Shown here piece by piece: positions 61,800 through 64,000 of a stretch of DNA of 64,000 nt. A program made the position numbers and the translations under genes. The notes under the pieces are model-generated. The model was not told where the DNA came from. It saw only the letters and a list, made by a program, of their open reading frames with translations, and did no database searches. Source of the stretch: Gemmatimonadaceae bacterium (lineage in GTDB: Bacteria; Gemmatimonadota; Gemmatimonadetes; Gemmatimonadales; Gemmatimonadaceae); the NCBI GenBank assembly GCA_036273715.1, contig DASUHB010000048.1, positions 1 to 64,000 of the forward strand, written 5' to 3'. Numbering within the stretch: the first letter of the stretch is position 1; every line of letters begins with the position of its first letter.

Positions 61800-62868
61800 C
61801 GCATGTCTGATCGACGCCGACCGCGCCCACGTCGAGCACGAATACCACGTCGCGCTCGACGGTGGTTGGGTGGCCGAGTACAGCCGCGAGGTGAGCGCCG
61901 GGCGGTCGGCGGGTGAGAGCGCACAGCTGATCAAGGTCGGCGCGGCCGACAGCGCTGCGTTCTTCGATCGGTTAGGCGCAGTGATCGACGCGGGCGGACA
62001 GCACGGGTTTCCGCTCCAGGCGTACGATGCGTTGATCGCCGGCGACGGCTTGTGGCCGGTCTACACCGCCGGCCTGCCCTGGTGGGAGATCGACACGCTC
62101 GAGGATTATCTGCGGTGCCAGGCGGCGCACGACGGTTCCAACGGCGCGGCGCCGCCGGCGTCACTCGCGTCGTTCGGCATGCTGCGGTCCTTCATCGCGC
62201 AGCCGCGGATACCGCACCGCTACGCGTGGGTGCCCAAAGCCGCGCGCATTGGCTGGCGGCATCCGATCAGGACGGTGCAGAGGAGCGCGGCGTTGCACCG
62301 CCGCCGCCTAACGACAGACGCGCTCGACTTGCAAGTGAACGGCGACCGCATTCTATCGATCGCGCTGCGGGAAGCGGAGCGGGCGGGACTCGCGCCGATG
62401 CTGCTCTGGGGATCGCTCCTCGGATGCATCCGCGACGGCGGCTTCATCCCCGGCGATCGCGACATCGACTTGGGCATCATGCAGCGTGAGGCGGCGCACC
62501 TGCCGGCGTGGCGCGATGCGATGATGCGGCGCGGCTTCGCGCGACGGATCGAAAACGAGTACAAGTTGTCGCTGGTGCATCCGAGCCATCCTCGTCTTTT
62601 CGTCGACATCGACATCGTGCGTCAGACGCCGGATGGGTGGGCGATCACCAACGCCGACGCGGATCCGCAGCGCGTGTTCCACTACGTGTTCGCTCCGGAT
62701 GTGTTCGGCGACGCGCGACCCGTGGTGTTCAATCGGCGGCACACCGTTCGGCTGCCGCCCAATCCCGAGGGATTCCTGAGCGCCGTGTACGGTGATTGGC
62801 ACACCCAGCGCGCGAAGCTGCACGTGCTGTACGGCCCGCTCAACGTCGCGGTGGAGCTGCGCGGTTGA
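61720..62868 (+). CDS. Nucleotidyltransferase C-terminus fused to LicD-like domain (3' part)
   Basis: Genuine coding resumes at 61756 with NPELIRRLLDAQRPNACLID, completing the nucleotidyltransferase to about 62130 (GLPWWEIDTLEDYLRC). A linker follows, then a LicD-type domain: LALREAERAGL-like helix, LLWGSLLGCIRDGGFIPGD with RDIDLGIM, and HPRLFVDIDIVRQTPDGW. LicD proteins transfer phosphocholine to sugars. So the intact protein of ~490 residues would activate (NTP transferase) and attach (LicD) a small alcohol phosphate to surface glycan. The first ~12 residues of this frame before 61756 are out-of-frame noise. Confidence 0.8.
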   Translation: MRSSCRMRMCCTNPELIRRLLDAQRPNACLIDADRAHVEHEYHVALDGGWVAEYSREVSAGRSAGESAQLIKVGAADSAAFFDRLGAVIDAGGQHGFPLQAYDALIAGDGLWPVYTAGLPWWEIDTLEDYLRCQAAHDGSNGAAPPASLASFGMLRSFIAQPRIPHRYAWVPKAARIGWRHPIRTVQRSAALHRRRLTTDALDLQVNGDRILSIALREAERAGLAPMLLWGSLLGCIRDGGFIPGDRDIDLGIMQREAAHLPAWRDAMMRRGFARRIENEYKLSLVHPSHPRLFVDIDIVRQTPDGWAITNADADPQRVFHYVFAPDVFGDARPVVFNRRHTVRLPPNPEGFLSAVYGDWHTQRAKLHVLYGPLNVAVELRG

Positions 62869-63017
62869 TCCGGTACGGCTGAGCCAGCTTTGGCTGTCCG
62901 ATACGTGTCTTGAGTTGGTCCGCGACTGGTAAACGTTCACCCCGCAGCCCTCGCCGGACCGGCCGGGACGCGATACACTGGGGATCGGTCCAACGACAGC
63001 CATCTCCAGGAGACTCC

Positions 63018-63596
63018 ATGAAGACACGGTGGGTTGCACTCGTCGCGCTCGCGTTGCCGTCGAGCGTGTTCGCCCAACAGGCGGCCAACACGGCAAACCC
63101 GGTTACGTCGGCGTTCACGAGGCGCATCGGGTTCGAGAGCCGGAACATCGAGCAGGCATTCGATTCGATTCCGGAGTCGAAGTTCAGCTACAAGCCGACG
63201 CCGGCGCAGTTGTCGTTCGGTTACATCGCGCAGCACGTGGCGGACGACAATTACGCGTTCTGCGACCAATTCGGGGACATGAAGTCGAATGTGTCGGACA
63301 AGGAGAAGAACACGCCGGACTCGGTAAAGGCGACGTGGCCGAAGGATACGCTGGTCGCGCAGCTCAAGGCGTCGTTCGACTTCTGCGAGAAGGCGATGGC
63401 GCAGCTGCAGGACTCGAAGTTGGGCGACGAGGTCTCGCTGACGTACGAGGGCAAGACGTACAAGCAGAGCCGCGTGGCCATGGTGCTCGGGCATGCGTTG
63501 GACCTGGCGGACCATTACAGCCAGCTGGCGAACTACATGCGGCTGAACGGCTGGTTGCCGCCGACGGCGCTGCCGCGGAAGCGCGGTACTGCCTAA
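63018..63596 (+). CDS. Exported DinB-like protein
   Basis: 192 residues with a ribosome site AGGAG five bases before the ATG at 63018. Signal peptide WVALVALALPSSVFA. The body is a four-helix DinB/DUF664-like bundle: FSYKPTPAQLSFGYIAQHVA supplies the first His and VAMVLGHALDLADHYSQLAN supplies HxxxH-type ligands near the C-terminus, the metal triad of the family. Secreted DinB-like proteins are common in Gemmatimonadota; function unknown. Its TAA stop lies in GCCTAACG. Confidence 0.84.
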   Translation: MKTRWVALVALALPSSVFAQQAANTANPVTSAFTRRIGFESRNIEQAFDSIPESKFSYKPTPAQLSFGYIAQHVADDNYAFCDQFGDMKSNVSDKEKNTPDSVKATWPKDTLVAQLKASFDFCEKAMAQLQDSKLGDEVSLTYEGKTYKQSRVAMVLGHALDLADHYSQLANYMRLNGWLPPTALPRKRGTA

Positions 63597-63643
63597 CGCC
63601 AGGATTGCAGGCGTGGCGGGGGGCGCGCGCGCGGCCGCGCGCC

Positions 63644-63925
63644 TCACTCCGCGCGCATCACGTCCGACGGATCGATTCGCATGGCGCGGCACGCGGGTAC
63701 GAGCGTCGCCACGAGCGCCGACAGCAGCAGCACGAGCGGCGCGAGCGCGAAGCTCGCGACGTCGTGGCCGCTCACCTCGTACAGTAACGCGCCGAGCACG
63801 CGTGACAGCGTCCATGCGCCGGCCAGCCCGATAACGCCGTACGAGACCACCGCTGGCGGGAACGCCTCGTGCGCGGGCGCCGTTCGTGAGTTGCCACACC
63901 GGCTAAATTGACGTCGAACCTTTGA
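63644..63925 (-). pseudogene. C-terminal fragment of an ADOP/MacB-type permease
   Basis: On the minus strand the frame is open only from 63925 (an in-frame TGA lies at 63926-63928) to the stop at 63644. It encodes VSYGVIGLAGAWTLSRVLGA, then ASFALAPLVLLLSALVATLV and ACRAMRIDPSDVMRAE, the last two membrane helices and tail of the FtsX/MacB-like ABC permease family. The preceding ~700 residues are missing; upstream DNA begins a new gene on the other strand. This is a decayed relic and not a functional permease. Confidence 0.72.
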
Positions 63926-63944
63926 TCACCCGGGAGAGGTCGCC

Positions 63945-64000
63945 ATGTCGATGCCGCGCCGTCTGACCACCGCCGTTCTCGCCACCGGAATTGGGGCAAT
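63945..64000 (+). CDS. Partial gene with signal peptide at the window edge
   Basis: An ATG at 63945 follows GGGAGAGG (63932-63939) at good spacing and opens MSMPRRLTTAVLATGIGA, which looks like the start of a signal peptide. Only 18 codons are present, so the product cannot be named. Confidence 0.5.
   Translation, partial: MSMPRRLTTAVLATGIGA

Noticed and set aside
63618-63642. GC-rich self-complementary run (GGCGCGCGCG...CGCGCGCC)
   Set aside because: Alternating GC produces such palindromes by chance here, with no T-run; it may or may not terminate the DinB-like transcript.

Overview
The window is high-GC bacterial chromosomal DNA (about two thirds G+C by eye), densely packed with genes on both strands and with many 1-8 base start/stop overlaps. 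Gene content and style (many secreted proteins, a VPS10/BNR-type beta-propeller 'hydrolase', DinB-like exported protein, ADOP/MacB-type permease relic, ThyX instead of ThyA, zinc-ribbon Ser/Thr kinase, REC-GAF-GGDEF protein) suggest a soil-type chemoheterotroph, most plausibly Gemmatimonadota. That assignment is inference; no rRNA or tRNA gene was recognised. No phage, complete insertion sequence or CRISPR array was seen.

Layout. 1-9.9 kb: an edge-truncated TPR protein, a NodB-type polysaccharide deacetylase, a class A penicillin-binding protein, an ABC exporter, a YdeP-like molybdopterin oxidoreductase, and an orphan OmpR-type regulator coupled to a thioredoxin-like protein. 10-14.8 kb: two small unknown proteins, a divergent EF-G paralogue and a lysine-2,3-aminomutase homologue. 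15-20 kb: two ATP-grasp (D-Ala-D-Ala-ligase-like) genes upstream of the aminomutase, then thyX and an FAD-linked oxidase. 20-27 kb: 3-hydroxyacyl-CoA dehydrogenase, two unknown envelope proteins, thiolase, an isopropylmalate/isocitrate-type dehydrogenase, a cytochrome c lipoprotein and a double-zinc-ribbon protein. 27-33 kb: a GT-C membrane glycosyltransferase facing a DPM1-like GT2, then RNase H, M20 peptidase and GHMP kinase. 33-36 kb: otsA-otsB (trehalose) and a phasin-like protein. 36-42.5 kb: CoA-transferase, a stand-alone adenine methyltransferase, an ECF sigma/anti-sigma pair, and lpdA-sucB. 42.5-52 kb: an overlapping metabolic run (MDR oxidoreductase, thioesterase, SRPBCC, zinc ribbon), a hydroxyisobutyrate-dehydrogenase-like enzyme, gyrA, and a threonine dehydratase-diguanylate cyclase-Ser/Thr kinase operon. 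52-64 kb: E1-alpha, a sorbosone-dehydrogenase-like lipoprotein, surface-sugar enzymes (formyltransferase, deacetylase, a frameshifted nucleotidyltransferase-LicD gene), a P1 peptidase, a beta-propeller protein, a DinB-like protein and a permease relic.

The most unusual signal is not a gene. The heptamer GTTAGGC (or its complement GCCTAAC) occurs roughly once per kilobase, about 70 times by my count against fewer than ten expected from composition. It sits almost entirely inside coding sequence, in several reading frames, and it accounts for nearly all use of the rare Leu codon TTA. A shorter core (CTAACG) surrounds many TAA stop codons. This looks like a genome-wide DNA-level motif comparable to HIP1 or DNA uptake sequences. 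It is nearly absent from about 14.6-20.5 kb, the segment holding the ATP-grasp genes and thyX. A second item of interest is the aminomutase/ATP-grasp cluster, which may make and ligate a beta-amino acid.
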